DNA of 64,000 nucleotides from Bradyrhizobium sp. JYMT SZCCT0428 (GTDB taxonomy: Bacteria; Pseudomonadota; Alphaproteobacteria; Rhizobiales; Xanthobacteraceae): assembly GCF_018131075.1 (NCBI RefSeq), contig NZ_JAFCLS010000007.1, forward strand, positions 62,001 through 126,000. Direction: 5' to 3'. The position numbers and the translations under genes are program-made. Shown here piece after piece: positions 46,049 to 56,564 of this stretch; positions within the stretch are counted from its first letter, which is position 1, and every line of letters starts with the position of its first letter. The notes below the pieces were generated by a model. It saw nothing but the letters and a program-made list of their open reading frames with translations, made no database searches and had not been told where the DNA came from.

Positions 46049-46969
46049 ATGACCGAAAAACCAGTCAATGGCTCGATCCATGACCGCATCCACGCGGAAA
46101 TGATGGACAGTTTCGACGAGGAACTGGAACTGGAAATCGACGACGACCTCCTCGACACGCTGACCACCGAATTCGAGGGCGATACATCAGAGAAAACCGT
46201 CGACCGTCACCTTTATTTCAAGGAACTGTTCCGCCTGCAGGGTGAACTCGTCAAACTGCAGAGCTGGGTGCAGCACCAGAAGCTGAAAGTGGTTGTCATC
46301 TTCGAGGGACGCGATTCAGCCGGCAAGGGCGGCGTCATCAAGCGCATCACGCAGCGGCTCAATCCGCGGGTCTGCCGGGTCGCCGCGCTGCCGGCGCCGA
46401 ACGAGCGCGAACGCACGCAATGGTATTTCCAGCGCTACGTCTCGCATCTGCCGGCCGGCGGCGAGATCGTGCTGTTCGACCGGAGCTGGTACAACCGCGC
46501 CGGCGTCGAGCGGGTGATGGGATTTTGCAGCGAAGGCGACGTCGAGGAGTTCTTCCGCTCGGTGCCGGAATTCGAACGCATGCTGGTGCGTTCCGGCATC
46601 ATCCTGATCAAATACTGGTTCTCGATCACCGACGAGGTGCAGCATCTGCGTTTCACCATGCGGATCCGCGACCCCTTGAAGCAGTGGAAGCTGAGCCCAA
46701 TGGACGTGGAGGCGCGCAGCCGCTGGGAGCAATACACCAAGGCCAAGGAAGCAATGCTGGAGCGCACCCATATTCCGGAAGCGCCGTGGCACCTGGTCGA
46801 GGCCGTCGACAAGAAGAGGGCGCGGCTGAACTGCATCGCCCATCTGCTTGAACAGATTCCCTACAGCGAGGTCCCGCAGGCCCCCGTCATCCTGCCAGCG
46901 CGCGTGCGCAATCCGGATTACCAGCGCGGCCCGGTGCCGCCGGAGATGTACGTGCCGGCGCGCTACTGA
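46049..46969 (+). CDS. ppk2: Polyphosphate kinase 2
   Basis: PPK2 uses inorganic polyphosphate to phosphorylate nucleotides (or the reverse). The P-loop is VVIFEGRDSAGKGGVIKRI, Walker B is IVLFDRSWYNRAGVERVMGF, and the lid region includes RFTMRIRDPLKQWKLSPMD. An acidic N-terminal region (DEELELEIDDDLLD) precedes the kinase core. ATG at 46049 with GGAG is preferred over the upstream ATG at 46010. 306 residues. Whether it prefers ADP or GDP/AMP cannot be read by eye. It is separate from the ppk1/ppx genes. Confidence 0.95.
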   Translation: MTEKPVNGSIHDRIHAEMMDSFDEELELEIDDDLLDTLTTEFEGDTSEKTVDRHLYFKELFRLQGELVKLQSWVQHQKLKVVVIFEGRDSAGKGGVIKRITQRLNPRVCRVAALPAPNERERTQWYFQRYVSHLPAGGEIVLFDRSWYNRAGVERVMGFCSEGDVEEFFRSVPEFERMLVRSGIILIKYWFSITDEVQHLRFTMRIRDPLKQWKLSPMDVEARSRWEQYTKAKEAMLERTHIPEAPWHLVEAVDKKRARLNCIAHLLEQIPYSEVPQAPVILPARVRNPDYQRGPVPPEMYVPARY

Positions 46970-47019
46970 GCGCGTACCACTTGTCTGGCAGACCCGCGTC
47001 CGGACCGTTGGCCCGGAAT

Positions 47020-47664
47020 CTAGCGCAGGCCTGCCGGCAATTCGAAGCCCTTGTACTCGCGCAGCAGCATCGCCTTGAGCACCGGCGTTTCCGGCTTGGC
47101 GTCGGGCCCGGGCACCGGATTGCTGTCCGCCTTGATAAAATCCGGTGGCGTCCCCGGCAATTTGTAGAGATTGAAGCCGTTCCGCCGCACGGCGAAATCG
47201 GCCTGCAAATAGCCGTCCGCCATCATGCTGCCGGCAGGCGCGAGGTAGAAGCCGTCCTCACGATAGGGCCCGAGCATCGAATAGGCCTTCGAGCCTTTCC
47301 GGACGCCGCTGAGCTGGCTGCTCAACCTGACCAGTTCGGTCTCGCGGCCGTCGATGTTCACATAGACCCGGCGCAGCGGCAGTTCGGCAGCATCCTGCGT
47401 CACCACGCTGACGAGCACGAGCACATGCTTGGCGAGCGCGCGGTATTCTTCCGCACTGGAAGCCCAGGAGAAATCCACCGAGGATCCTCTTGCCGCGCCC
47501 TTCGGCGCGACCTTCGCCGTGTTGATCGCGGACTTCTCCAGCCGCCCGGTCATGTCTTCGGGCGATACCGGGTTCTGCGATACCGGGCGCTGGGTGAGTT
47601 CTTGCGCAGACGCCGACTGCGACAGCAGCAACGCCAGCAGGACGACCAGAAACCTTTGCATCAC
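47020..47664 (-). CDS. Secreted protein of unknown function
   Basis: A 214-residue protein with a clear signal peptide (MMQRFLVVLLALLLSQSASA-Q). The mature part has a beta-rich look (DFSWASSAEEYRALAKHVLV, LRRVYVNIDGRETELVRLSS) and no cysteine or lipobox. Not recognised. It follows ymdB by 18 bp on the same strand, so it may share its transcript. Confidence 0.72.
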   Translation of the reverse strand: MMQRFLVVLLALLLSQSASAQELTQRPVSQNPVSPEDMTGRLEKSAINTAKVAPKGAARGSSVDFSWASSAEEYRALAKHVLVLVSVVTQDAAELPLRRVYVNIDGRETELVRLSSQLSGVRKGSKAYSMLGPYREDGFYLAPAGSMMADGYLQADFAVRRNGFNLYKLPGTPPDFIKADSNPVPGPDAKPETPVLKAMLLREYKGFELPAGLR

Positions 47665-47682
47665 ACCTTCTCGTAACCCCGT

Positions 47683-48510
47683 TCAGTGGCCGGTCCAAAA
47701 TCCCGGCACCGCCGGCTCCAGCCTGCCGCCCGCCCGCACCGGCGCGATTCGCAGCGCCAGCCCGGTGGCATCGTCGGTTTCGACCGCGACGCCGCTTAGT
47801 GTCGCCACACCGAACGCCGGTTCGAACCGGCCCGAGGGAATGCCGGTGACGAAGCGATGCAGCGGCTCTTCCTTCTGCATGCCGATGATCGAATCGTAAT
47901 CGCCGGTCATGCCGGCGTCGCTCATATAGGCGGTACCGCCGGGCAGCACCTGATGATCGGCAGTGGGCACATGGGTATGGGTGCCGACCACGAGGCTGGC
48001 GCGGCCGTCGCAGAAAAATCCCATGCCCTGTTTTTCGCTGGTCGCCTCGCCATGGAAATCGACCACGATGGCGTCGGCGGCTTCGCGCAGCGGACAGGCG
48101 TCGAGTTCCTTGCCGACCGCGTTGAAGGGATCGTTGAGCGGCTCCATGAAGACGCGGCCCATGGCGTTGATGACCAGCGCGCGCTTGCCGTTCTTGGTGT
48201 CGATCAGTGCGGCGCCGCGGCCCGGCGTATGGCGCGGAAAGTTCAAGGGGCGGATCAGGCGCGGCGCGCGCTCGATGAACACCAGCGCCTCCTTCTGATT
48301 CCAGGCGTGGTTGCCCAGCGTGACCGCATCCGCGCCGGCGTCGAGGAAATCCTGATAGATCGCCTCGGTGATCCCGAAGCCGCCGGCCGCATTCTCGCCG
48401 TTGACGATGACGAGATCGAGCGACCAGTCTCTGACCATGCCGGGGAGATGCTCGGAAATAGCGGTGCGGCCGGTCTTGCCGACGACGTCACCGATGAAGA
48501 GGATGCGCAA
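47683..48510 (-). CDS. ymdB: YmdB-type metallophosphoesterase
   Basis: A 275-residue two-metal phosphodiesterase of the YmdB/TIGR00282 family, which in Bacillus hydrolyses 2',3'-cyclic nucleotides and affects biofilm and motility decisions. Motifs are ILFIGDVVGKTGR, VNGENAAGGFGI, TLGNHAWNQKE, VDFHGEATSEK and VGTHTHVPTAD. It lies 3 bp downstream of fau; this pair, with 6S RNA and zapA, is a common alphaproteobacterial arrangement. Confidence 0.94.
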   Translation of the reverse strand: MRILFIGDVVGKTGRTAISEHLPGMVRDWSLDLVIVNGENAAGGFGITEAIYQDFLDAGADAVTLGNHAWNQKEALVFIERAPRLIRPLNFPRHTPGRGAALIDTKNGKRALVINAMGRVFMEPLNDPFNAVGKELDACPLREAADAIVVDFHGEATSEKQGMGFFCDGRASLVVGTHTHVPTADHQVLPGGTAYMSDAGMTGDYDSIIGMQKEEPLHRFVTGIPSGRFEPAFGVATLSGVAVETDDATGLALRIAPVRAGGRLEPAVPGFWTGH

Positions 48511-48513
48511 AAT

Positions 48514-49089
48514 TCAGCTCCGGAAATCGAACACTTTCTTTTCCGTTACCACAAAATCCAGCGCCACGTCGTGCGGCTGCGCCGGAACCGCCTTTATTTG
48601 CTGCACGGCAAACGCAGTGCCGACGGCGATAATGGTTTTCGCCTTGCGCAAATGCTCCAGCGTGAAATCGTAATGTCCGGCGCCATAGCCGATCCGGTGC
48701 CCCTCGGCGTCGAACGCCGCCAGCGGCACCAGCATGATGTCGGGAATGAGCTCGGCGGCGGCCGGCGATGGCTCGGGAATGCCGAGTGGCCCGAGCATCA
48801 GCCGATCGTTCCCGGACCACGCACGGAAGGCAAGCGACTTGCCACGCGCCATCACCGCCGGCAGCGCCAGCTTCGCGCCTGCTTCCGCGAGCTTGCGCAT
48901 CAAGGGTGCCGGGTCGATCTCGTTGCGGATCGGCGAATAACCCGACACGACCATGCCCGGCGTGATCTCAAACGGCAGGCCGCGCTTGGCGAGGGCTTGC
49001 GCGGCAGCCGCGCGCTGCTCGTCGCTCAATGCATCGCGCTTTGCCAAAGCGGCAGCGCGAAGGTCTGCTTTCGAAGCACTTGCCGTCAT
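48514..49089 (-). CDS. fau: 5-formyltetrahydrofolate cyclo-ligase
   Basis: Converts 5-formyl-THF to 5,10-methenyl-THF with ATP. N-terminal KADLRAAALAKRDALSDEQ, the ATP site VPLAAFDAEGHRIGYGAGHYDFTL and C-terminal QPHDVALDFVVTEKKV are diagnostic. About 191 residues from ATG 49089 (MTASASK); an in-frame ATG at 49113 is also possible, and neither has a good ribosome site. It lies directly after the 6S RNA gene, as in E. coli (ygfA). Confidence 0.93.
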   Translation of the reverse strand: MTASASKADLRAAALAKRDALSDEQRAAAAQALAKRGLPFEITPGMVVSGYSPIRNEIDPAPLMRKLAEAGAKLALPAVMARGKSLAFRAWSGNDRLMLGPLGIPEPSPAAAELIPDIMLVPLAAFDAEGHRIGYGAGHYDFTLEHLRKAKTIIAVGTAFAVQQIKAVPAQPHDVALDFVVTEKKVFDFRS

Positions 49090-49206
49090 GCAGCGTTCTG
49101 TTCCGCCGAACATCGCCCGCGAAGACGGACGAAGCGAAAGTTGCAGGGCCTAGGTGGTGAAGCCGGTAGAGTAAAAGCTCGACGCAAAAATCAACCGAAA
49201 CAAAGT

Positions 49207-49366
49207 GCGAAGCCGCAGAGGCCGTTGAAGCGCTCGATCCCGGAGTTCCCTACGAAAGTAGGTGGGCACCATATGACCGGATCCACGGACCCGGCCAGGG
49301 ACAGTTCCCTGAAGGATCGATAAGGCCCCGGGGATATATGGCTCCTGACGCGCAACGCAGCTTCGC
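49207..49366 (-). ncRNA. ssrS: 6S RNA (RNA-polymerase-binding regulatory RNA)
   Basis: A 160-nt span on the minus strand closes with a 10-bp terminal stem (49357-49366 with 49207-49216, one G-U). Inside are the AGGGAAC-TGTCCCTG hairpin, a GGGTCCGTGGATCC arm and the small 3' hairpin CCTAC-TTTC-GTAGG. Together they form the long, bulged rod that mimics an open promoter. The position between zapA and fau/ygfA is the conserved location of ssrS. Identification is by structure, position and size, not by a covariance search. Confidence 0.78.
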
Positions 49367-49470
49367 CCACGCAATGTAGGCGTTAAAGGTCCAATCCGCC
49401 AGCGCTAACGCGCAATACACAAGCGGGAGCGCGTCTTCACCCTCCCCCTCCAGGGGGGTAAGAAAAACCA

Positions 49471-49854
49471 TCACCCGATCGCGACGCCGCCGCCGATGGT
49501 GCGGTTCAGCATCTGCGTGGTCTTTTCGATGCGGTCGGCTGCGGCATTGAGCGCGTTGGCGACCGCGGTCTGCGTCGTTCGGGCGCGATCGATGGCGGCG
49601 ACGCGCACATTGCGCAAGGCGTCGAGTTCTTCCTCGAGCGCACGGATACGATGGTTGGCGTCGAGCAATTCGTCGCACACGGTCAGCGCCGCCATCACGG
49701 TAAGCCGCGCATCACCGATCTCGCCGAACTTGCCGCGCAGCGATTCGACGCGTGCTTCGAGGCTCTCGGCGAGCTTGAGCAGACGCACCTCCTGCCCTTC
49801 CTCGCAGGCCATGCGGTACTGCCGGCCGTTGATGGTGACGTTGATGTGGCTCAT
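49471..49854 (-). CDS. zapA: Cell division protein ZapA
   Basis: ZapA crosslinks FtsZ protofilaments at the division ring. The 127-residue protein begins MSHINVTINGRQYRMACEEGQE with the typical beta-strand region, followed by a long helical C terminus (IRALEEELDALRN). Its start overlaps the stop of the DUF4164 gene by four bases. 6S RNA lies just downstream. Confidence 0.93.
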   Translation of the reverse strand: MSHINVTINGRQYRMACEEGQEVRLLKLAESLEARVESLRGKFGEIGDARLTVMAALTVCDELLDANHRIRALEEELDALRNVRVAAIDRARTTQTAVANALNAAADRIEKTTQMLNRTIGGGVAIG

Positions 49855-50171
49855 GAGCTTTCTCCGGCGTCCAGCACGGCGCGGATGGTGCCTATCGCGG
49901 CGTCGAGTTTTTCCGATATCTCGCGGTTGGTGCGCTCCAGCCGCCGGGTCTTCACCAGCGAGCCGTCGAGTTCGTCGGCGAGGCGCGAGCGGTCGGCGCC
50001 GAGTGCCTGGATCCGGCTCGCAAGTTCATTCTCGTCACGGTCGGCATCGCGCCGCCGCTCGGCCGCAGCTTCCAGCGCATCCAGCGCCGCCATCAGCCGC
50101 CTTGTTGCAGCGTCGATGTCGGCAAAGGCGAGCTCGGGGTTGCCGGCCCCGTTGGCGGGACGATCGCTCAT
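49851..50171 (-). CDS. DUF4164 family coiled-coil protein
   Basis: A small (106-residue) helical protein upstream of zapA with a heptad-like pattern (IDAATRRLMAALDALEAAAERR, ADELDGSLVKTRRLERTNREI). DUF4164 members are usually found in front of zapA and may be coiled-coil partners of ZapA or FtsZ (as suggested by context only). The start is ATG 50171 (MSDRPANG); no strong ribosome site is seen. Its stop overlaps the zapA start. Confidence 0.85.
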   Translation of the reverse strand: MSDRPANGAGNPELAFADIDAATRRLMAALDALEAAAERRRDADRDENELASRIQALGADRSRLADELDGSLVKTRRLERTNREISEKLDAAIGTIRAVLDAGESS

Positions 50172-50306
50172 GAGAGACAGCGCGCACCTTCGGTTAAGCC
50201 GGCCGCACAGCAAAATCTGCGGTTGGGCAAGCGGTTAGGCCGCTAAATTTACGTGGCAAGCGAGGACAGCGCAACGCCCGCGCGAAGCTATGCACCGGTA
50301 GATCGG

Positions 50307-50362
50307 GCGAGCTTCGCTTCGGTCCCGTGGAAACCCGGTACCCGCTCTTCCGGATCATACGG
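50307..50362. repeat. Degenerate REP-like element before tkt
   Basis: A decayed copy of the GCATGATC...CGGATCATGC element (TGGAAACCCGGTACCCGCTC, then CTTCCGGATCATAC) in the 350-bp divergent gap between the DUF4164 gene and tkt. No gene is seen in this gap. Confidence 0.5.
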
Positions 50363-50521
50363 ATAAGCAACCTTTCGCACCGGAAGTGCGTTTCCTGAGC
50401 CTTGGACTCCGGGAATTGAGGTGCTATCCAGCCCTTAACCCTGCTGCCGAAGGGCAGCCCCATCACTGCAGTTCGCCGGCGGGCGGACATCAACCTCCTC
50501 AATTTCAAGCGGATTTTCATC

Positions 50522-52504
50522 ATGACGCAGGTCGATCACTCCCGTATGGCCAATGCGATCCGTGGCCTTGCCATGGATGCCGTCGAGAAGGCGAAATCCG
50601 GCCATCCCGGCCTGCCGATGGGCGCCGCCGACATCGCGACCGTGCTGTTCACCCAGTTCCTGAAATTCGATGCCGCCGAGCCAAAATGGCCGGACCGCGA
50701 CCGTTTTGTCCTCTCGGCCGGGCACGGCTCGATGCTGCTGTATGCGTTGCTGTACCTGACCGGCAACAAGGACATGACGCTCGACCAGATCAAGAATTTC
50801 CGCGCATTGGGATCGCTGACGCCGGGCCACCCCGAGAACTTCCACACCAAGGGCATCGAGACCACGACGGGTCCGCTCGGCCAGGGCATCGCGACCTCGG
50901 TCGGCATGGCGCTGGCAGAGAAGATGCTTGCCGCAGAGTTCGGCAAGAAGGTGGTCGGCCATCACACCTATGTGCTCGCCTCCGACGGCGACCTGATGGA
51001 AGGCGTGTCGCAGGAAGCGATCGCGATGGCCGGGCACTGGAAGCTCAACAAGCTGATCGTGCTGTATGACGACAACGGCATTTCGATCGACGGCCCGACC
51101 TCGATCGCCGATTCCGTCGACCAGGTGAAGCGCTTCAAGTCGGCCGGCTGGGCTGCCGAACTGATCGACGGCCACGATCCGAAGGCAATCGCAGCCGCCA
51201 TCACCCGCGCCCAGAAGTCCAACAAGCCGTCGCTGATCGCCTGCAAGACCACCATCGGCTTCGGCGCGCCGACCCGCGCCGGCACTGCAAAAGCCCATGG
51301 CGAGGCGCTCGGCGCCGAAGAACTGAAGGGCGCCAAGGAAAAGCTCGGCATCTCGCTCGAGCCGTTCTCGGTGCCCGACGATGTCCTGAAGGCGTGGCGC
51401 GCCGCCGGCAGCCGCGGCGCCGCTGCGCGCCAGGAATGGGAGGGCGTGTTTGGCGAACTGGGTCCGCGCAAGCGCGCCGAATTCGAGCGCCGGCTGCGCC
51501 ATGAGCGCCCGGCCTCGCTCGCCAAGGCGCTGCGCGACCACAAGAAGAAGCTGCTCGAAACGCCGCAGAACGTCGCGACCCGGAAATCCTCGGAATCGGC
51601 GATTGAGGCGATCGCCGGCGCGATGCCGATGGAATTCCTGGCCGGCTCGGCCGACCTGACCGGCTCCAACAACAACAAGGCGAAATCGGCTGTGGCGTTT
51701 TCCGCCAAGACGCCGAAGGGCCGCTTCATCCATTACGGCATCCGCGAGCACGGCATGGCCGCGGCCATGAACGGCGTCTTCCTGCATGGCGGTTTTGCGC
51801 CCAATGGCGCCACCTTCCTGGTGTTCACCGACTACGCGCGCCCTGCGATGCGGCTCGCGGCGCTGATGGGCGCGGGCGTCGTCTATGTCATGACCCATGA
51901 TTCGATCGGGCTCGGCGAAGACGGTCCGACGCATCAGCCGGTCGAGCATCTGGCGGCGCTGCGGGCGATTCCCAACATGCGCGTGTTCCGGCCCTGCGAC
52001 GCCGTCGAGGTCGCCGAATGCTGGGAGCTCGCGCTCAACCGCATCGACGGCCCGACGGTGCTGGCGCTGACCCGCCAGAACCTGCCGCAATTGCGCACCA
52101 CCGCCCCGAACGACAATCCCTGCAGCCACGGCGCCTATGAATTGGTCGCCGCGCAGGGTGACGCAAAAGTGTCATTGTTCGCCTCCGGATCCGAGGTCGA
52201 GATCGCGGTCGCCGCCCAGAAGCAGTTGGCCGAACGCGGCATCGCGTCGCGGGTGGTTTCGGTGCCCTCGCTCGAATTGCTGCTGGCGCAGCCGGCGGAC
52301 CGCCAGAAGGCCGTTATCGGCAACGCGCCGGTCAAGATCGCGATCGAGGCCGCGGTGCGCTGGGGCTGGGACGCCGTGATCGGTCAGGATGGTGAATTCA
52401 TAGGCATGCACGGCTTCGGCGCCAGCGCGCCCGCCAAGGACCTTTACAAGCACTTCGGCATTACCGCCGAGGCGGCGGTTAACGCTGCCCTGAAGCGCCT
52501 CTAG
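50522..52504 (+). CDS. tkt: Transketolase
   Basis: Transfers two-carbon units between sugar phosphates with thiamine diphosphate, in the pentose-phosphate pathway and the Calvin cycle. 660 residues, with [15 protein letters not shown], the TPP-binding [13 protein letters not shown] and catalytic-pocket segments HSGPLGQ-like [20 protein letters not shown] and the pyrimidine-domain [10 protein letters not shown] and [15 protein letters not shown]. It starts the tkt-gap-pgk-fba cluster, followed by a 439-bp gap with repeats and hairpins before gap. Confidence 0.97.
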   Translation: MTQVDHSRMANAIRGLAMDAVEKAKSGHPGLPMGAADIATVLFTQFLKFDAAEPKWPDRDRFVLSAGHGSMLLYALLYLTGNKDMTLDQIKNFRALGSLTPGHPENFHTKGIETTTGPLGQGIATSVGMALAEKMLAAEFGKKVVGHHTYVLASDGDLMEGVSQEAIAMAGHWKLNKLIVLYDDNGISIDGPTSIADSVDQVKRFKSAGWAAELIDGHDPKAIAAAITRAQKSNKPSLIACKTTIGFGAPTRAGTAKAHGEALGAEELKGAKEKLGISLEPFSVPDDVLKAWRAAGSRGAAARQEWEGVFGELGPRKRAEFERRLRHERPASLAKALRDHKKKLLETPQNVATRKSSESAIEAIAGAMPMEFLAGSADLTGSNNNKAKSAVAFSAKTPKGRFIHYGIREHGMAAAMNGVFLHGGFAPNGATFLVFTDYARPAMRLAALMGAGVVYVMTHDSIGLGEDGPTHQPVEHLAALRAIPNMRVFRPCDAVEVAECWELALNRIDGPTVLALTRQNLPQLRTTAPNDNPCSHGAYELVAAQGDAKVSLFASGSEVEIAVAAQKQLAERGIASRVVSVPSLELLLAQPADRQKAVIGNAPVKIAIEAAVRWGWDAVIGQDGEFIGMHGFGASAPAKDLYKHFGITAEAAVNAALKRL

Positions 52505-52943
52505 AGCCTTCCCGTTCCGATGGAATTGGAACGGGGCTCCAGATTCTTGTTTTGACGCGTTTTCTACCGCAGATAAGTCTACGCAATCTGCGTAAACTTG
52601 ATTGCTATGCGAACCGGTATCCACTTCGCTCGAAAACGCTCCGGTGCCCGTTTCCGAAGTTCGCGCGCCATTTGCGGCCCTGCGAACTTCGGACACAAAA
52701 GGGCAGTAGACGACAGTTAACTTTGGTGTGCCGCTTGTCGAAGTTTCCTGACCGTGCTCTGCGCAACCATTGCAGGAACTTCAACTCGGCGGCGCGCTGC
52801 TGACGGTTGAGCTTGTTGGCAAAAAGGTCTACCTAAAAGCTCATCTTGACCGTTCTCGCCCGGCCGAACCGGGCGATCCGCCGTAAGCACCCCCGTGGAA
52901 CCATTCCACGGGGGTGACACCAGCTATTAAAGGAGAAACGAGC
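52505..52943. other. Non-coding tkt-gap intergenic region with repeats and hairpins
   Basis: No convincing gene is present. It contains CGTTCC/GGAACG pairing after tkt, a repeat-like block with GCGAACCGGTATCCACTTCG (52596-52645) and a perfect 12-bp stem, loop of 17, at 52653-52664/52682-52693. The gap promoter and leader should lie near the right end. Confidence 0.7.
52888..52916 (+). other. Perfect 13-bp hairpin in the gap leader
   Basis: The arms at 52888-52900 and 52904-52916 pair perfectly with a 3-base loop, ending 27 bases before the gap start codon and just before its AAGGAG site. It would form a strong RNA hairpin if transcribed, possibly controlling stability or elongation. Confidence 0.75.
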
Positions 52944-53951
52944 ATGGCAATCCGGGTCGCGATCAACGGATTTGGCCGCATCGGCCGCAACATCTTGCGG
53001 GCGATTGCGGAATCCGGCCGCAAGGATATCGAAGTCGTAGGGATCAACGATCTCGGCCCGGTCGAGACCAACGCCCATCTGCTGCGTTTCGATTCCGTGC
53101 ATGGCCGTTTCCCCGGCACCGTGACCGTCGACGGCGACTCGATCAACCTCGGCAACGGCAAGATCAAGGTTTCCTCCGAGCGCGATCCCTCGAAGCTGCC
53201 GTGGAAGGAACTCGGCGTCGACATCGCGATGGAATGCACCGGCATCTTCAGCGCCAAGGCCAAGGCCACTGCGCACCTGACCGCCGGCGCCAAGCGCGTG
53301 CTGGTTTCCGCGCCCTCGGATGGCGCCGATGCCACGATCGTCTACGGCGTCAATCACGACAAGCTGACCCGCGACCATCTCGTGGTCTCCAACGGTTCCT
53401 GCACCACGAACTGCCTGGCCCCGATCGCCAAGGTGTTGAACGACACCGTCGGCATCGAAACCGGCTTCATGACCACGATCCACGCCTATACCGGCGACCA
53501 GCCGACGCTCGACACCCTGCACAGCGACCTCTATCGCGGCCGTGCTGCAGCGATGTCGATGATCCCGACCTCTACCGGTGCGGCCAAGGCGATCGGCCTG
53601 GTGCTGCCCGAGCTTCAGGGCAAGCTCGACGGCGTCGCGATCCGCGTGCCGACCCCGAACGTCTCGGTGGTCGACCTCAAGATCGTCGCCAAGCGCGCCA
53701 CCGACGTGAAGGAAATCAACGCGGCGATGAAGCGCGCGTCCGAGCAGGAGCTGAAGGGCATTTTGGGCTATACCACCGCGCCCAACGTCTCGATCGACTT
53801 CAACCACGATCCGCACTCGTCCACCTTCCATGTCGACCAGACCAAGGTGCAGAACGGCACGCTGGTGCGGGTGATGTCCTGGTACGACAATGAATGGGGT
53901 TTCTCCAACCGCATGGGCGACACCGCCGTGGCGATGGGGAAGCTGCTGTAA
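52944..53951 (+). CDS. gap: Glyceraldehyde-3-phosphate dehydrogenase
   Basis: 335 residues starting [16 protein letters not shown] (NAD-binding GFGRIGR), after a strong AAGGAGAAACG site. The catalytic cysteine is in [12 protein letters not shown] with the histidine in PHSSTFH-region sequence, and the phosphate-site [20 protein letters not shown] is intact. It works in glycolysis/gluconeogenesis or the Calvin cycle. Two strong RNA hairpins follow (53973-54056), separating it from pgk. Confidence 0.97.
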   Translation: MAIRVAINGFGRIGRNILRAIAESGRKDIEVVGINDLGPVETNAHLLRFDSVHGRFPGTVTVDGDSINLGNGKIKVSSERDPSKLPWKELGVDIAMECTGIFSAKAKATAHLTAGAKRVLVSAPSDGADATIVYGVNHDKLTRDHLVVSNGSCTTNCLAPIAKVLNDTVGIETGFMTTIHAYTGDQPTLDTLHSDLYRGRAAAMSMIPTSTGAAKAIGLVLPELQGKLDGVAIRVPTPNVSVVDLKIVAKRATDVKEINAAMKRASEQELKGILGYTTAPNVSIDFNHDPHSSTFHVDQTKVQNGTLVRVMSWYDNEWGFSNRMGDTAVAMGKLL

Positions 53952-53972
53952 GCTAAGTCTCGTGTTCCGGAC

Positions 53973-54056
53973 GCGGAGCAGCGTGTCTTCACGCTGCTCC
54001 GCAGAGCCGGGACCCATTTGCACCGCGACCAGCCCAACCATGGGTCCCGGTTCTGC
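53973..54056. other. Two consecutive strong hairpins between gap and pgk
   Basis: Hairpin 1: 13-bp perfect stem (53973-53985 with 53990-54002), loop TCTT. Hairpin 2: 17-bp stem with one mismatch (54001-54017 with 54040-54056). The T-run needed for a terminator is missing, so mRNA processing or stability is more likely. Confidence 0.75.
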
Positions 54057-54130
54057 AGCACAACGTCGGAGTCGCGCGAAGCGCGATCCTGAACGCGCTG
54101 CGCAGCCCCCCGGGACGAGAGACCACCCCA

Positions 54131-55327
54131 ATGACAAAATCATTCCGCACCCTCGATGACGTCGACGTGAAGGGCAAACGCGTGCTGCTGCGCGTCGACC
54201 TCAACGTCCCCACCGACAATGGCCGCGTCACCGACGCCACCCGGCTCGAGCGCATCGCCCCCACCATCACCGAGATTTCCGGAAAGGGCGGCAAGGTCAT
54301 CCTGCTGGCGCATTTCGGCAGGCCGAAGGGACGCGACGCCAAGGAGTCGCTCAAGCCTGTCGCCGCCGCGCTTTCGCAGGTCATCAAGAAGCCGGTCGGT
54401 TTTGCGGATGATTGCATTGGGGAGGCCGCTGCAAACGCGGTTGCCGCGATGAAGGATGGCAACATCCTCTGCCTGGAAAACACCCGCTTCCACAAAGAAG
54501 AAGAGAAGAACGATCCGGCGTTTGTCGGCGAGTTGGCAAAACTCGGCGACATCTGGGTCAACGACGCGTTCTCCGCCGCACACCGCGCCCACGCCTCGAC
54601 CGAGGGCCTCGGCCACAAACTGCCGGCCTATGCCGGCCGCACCATGCAGGCCGAACTCGACGCGCTGGGCAAGGCGCTGGAAGCGCCGACCAAGCCCGTG
54701 ATCGCGATCATCGGCGGCGCCAAGGTCTCGACCAAGATCGACTTGCTGGAAAACCTCGTCAGCAAGGTCGACGCGCTCGTCATCGGCGGCGGCATGGCCA
54801 ACACCTTCCTGCACGCGCAGGGCGTCGGCGTCGGCAAATCGCTGGCGGAAAAGGATCTGGCGGCGACCGCGCTGCGGATCATGGAAAAGGCCGAGGCCGC
54901 CAACTGCGCCATCATCCTGCCCGTCGATGCGGTGGTCGCCTATCATTTCGCCGCCAATTCGCCCTCGCATGCCTATGGCCTCGACGCCATTCCGGCCGAC
55001 GGCATGATCCTCGACGTCGGTCCGCAATCGATTGCGCGGATCCACGCCGCGATCGACGACGCCGCGACGCTGGTCTGGAACGGCCCGCTCGGCGCCTTCG
55101 AGATGTCGCCGTTCGACCGCGGCACCATGGTGTCGGCCAGGCACGCCGCCGAGCGCACCAAGGCCAAGAAGCTGATCTCGGTCGCGGGCGGCGGCGACAC
55201 CGTCGCGGCCCTGAACCAGGCCGGCGTGGCCGGCGATTTTTCCTATGTTTCGACCGCGGGCGGCGCGTTTCTTGAATGGATGGAGGGGAAACCCCTGCCC
55301 GGTGTCGAAGTTCTAAAAGTTCGCTAA
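54131..55327 (+). CDS. pgk: Phosphoglycerate kinase
   Basis: 398 residues, starting [27 protein letters not shown] with the conserved RVDLN motif and HFGRPKG substrate-binding segment. The C-terminal nucleotide domain has the [17 protein letters not shown] and [15 protein letters not shown] glycine-rich motifs. It phosphorylates ADP from 1,3-bisphosphoglycerate (reversibly) and lies between gap and fba on the same strand. Confidence 0.97.
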   Translation: MTKSFRTLDDVDVKGKRVLLRVDLNVPTDNGRVTDATRLERIAPTITEISGKGGKVILLAHFGRPKGRDAKESLKPVAAALSQVIKKPVGFADDCIGEAAANAVAAMKDGNILCLENTRFHKEEEKNDPAFVGELAKLGDIWVNDAFSAAHRAHASTEGLGHKLPAYAGRTMQAELDALGKALEAPTKPVIAIIGGAKVSTKIDLLENLVSKVDALVIGGGMANTFLHAQGVGVGKSLAEKDLAATALRIMEKAEAANCAIILPVDAVVAYHFAANSPSHAYGLDAIPADGMILDVGPQSIARIHAAIDDAATLVWNGPLGAFEMSPFDRGTMVSARHAAERTKAKKLISVAGGGDTVAALNQAGVAGDFSYVSTAGGAFLEWMEGKPLPGVEVLKVR

Positions 55328-55386
55328 TACGTCAAACCAACAGCAGATTGAGCGCTTAGGGCGCTGTAAATACAAGGAGAATTCGG

Positions 55387-56454
55387 ATGGCTCGGATTAC
55401 GTTGCGTCAATTGCTCGACCACGCGGCGGAGCATGATTACGGCGTGCCGGCCTTCAACATCAACAATATGGAGCAGGCGCTCGCGATCATGGAGGCCGCC
55501 TCCAGCCTCGATGCGCCCGTCATCATCCAGGCCTCGCGCGGCGCGCGCTCCTATGCCAACGACATCATGCTCAAGCACATGATGGACGCCGTCACCGAAA
55601 TCTATCCGCAGATCCCGGTCTGCGTGCATCTCGATCACGGCAATGCTCCCGACACCTGCATGACCGCGATCCAGGCCGGCTTCACCTCGGTCATGATGGA
55701 CGGTTCGCTGAAGGCCGACGGCAAGAGCCCGGCCGACTGGACCTACAACGTCGGCGTCACCAAGACCGTCACCGACATGGCCCATCTCGGCGGCATCTCG
55801 GTGGAAGGCGAACTCGGCGTGCTCGGCTCGCTCGAAACCGGCATGGGCGACAAGGAAGACGGCCACGGCGCCGAAGGTAAATTGTCGCACGACCAGCTGC
55901 TGACCAACCCGGACGAGGCGGTCAAATTCGTCCAGGAGACCAAGGTCGACGCCCTGGCGATCGCAATGGGCACCTCGCACGGCGCCTACAAGTTCACCCG
56001 CAAGCCCGACGGCGACATCCTCGCCATGAACGTGATCGAGGAGATCCACCGCAAGCTGCCGAACACGCATCTGGTGATGCATGGTTCGTCCTCAGTGCCG
56101 CAGGACCTGCAGGAAATCATCAACGCCAACGGCGGCAAGATGAAGCCGACCTGGGGTGTGCCGGTCTCCGAGATCCAGCGCGGCATCAAGCACGGCGTGC
56201 GCAAGATCAACATCGACACCGACAACCGGATGGCGATGACCGGGCAGATCCGCAAGGTTCTGAAGGACAATCCGGAAGAGTTCGACCCGCGCAAATATCT
56301 CAAGCCGGCGATGGAAGCGATGACCAAGCTGTGCAAGCAGCGGCTGCAGGAATTCAACACCGCGGGCCAGGCCAGCAAGATCAAGAAGGTGCTGACCACG
56401 GCCGAAATGGCCAAGCGCTACAGCAAGGGCGAGCTTGACCCGAAGGTCGCCTGA
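55387..56454 (+). CDS. fba: Class II (zinc-dependent) fructose-bisphosphate aldolase, Calvin-cycle type
   Basis: A 355-residue metal-dependent aldolase: [33 protein letters not shown] (zinc-binding His pair region), [26 protein letters not shown] and the phosphate-binding [13 protein letters not shown]. Members of this subtype occur in cbb (Calvin) loci of rhizobia. It follows pgk by 59 bp. A second, class I aldolase gene follows directly, so both enzyme types are encoded together. Confidence 0.95.
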   Translation: MARITLRQLLDHAAEHDYGVPAFNINNMEQALAIMEAASSLDAPVIIQASRGARSYANDIMLKHMMDAVTEIYPQIPVCVHLDHGNAPDTCMTAIQAGFTSVMMDGSLKADGKSPADWTYNVGVTKTVTDMAHLGGISVEGELGVLGSLETGMGDKEDGHGAEGKLSHDQLLTNPDEAVKFVQETKVDALAIAMGTSHGAYKFTRKPDGDILAMNVIEEIHRKLPNTHLVMHGSSSVPQDLQEIINANGGKMKPTWGVPVSEIQRGIKHGVRKINIDTDNRMAMTGQIRKVLKDNPEEFDPRKYLKPAMEAMTKLCKQRLQEFNTAGQASKIKKVLTTAEMAKRYSKGELDPKVA

Positions 56455-56564
56455 CCTCGCACCAACCCGCCGCGGAGGCTGCCGGCCGCGACGAACGTTT
56501 TCTAGGCAATTGCCCGAGAACCGCCTATTTTGGTTTGCAAGGCAGGTGTCTGGAGAACGGATCA

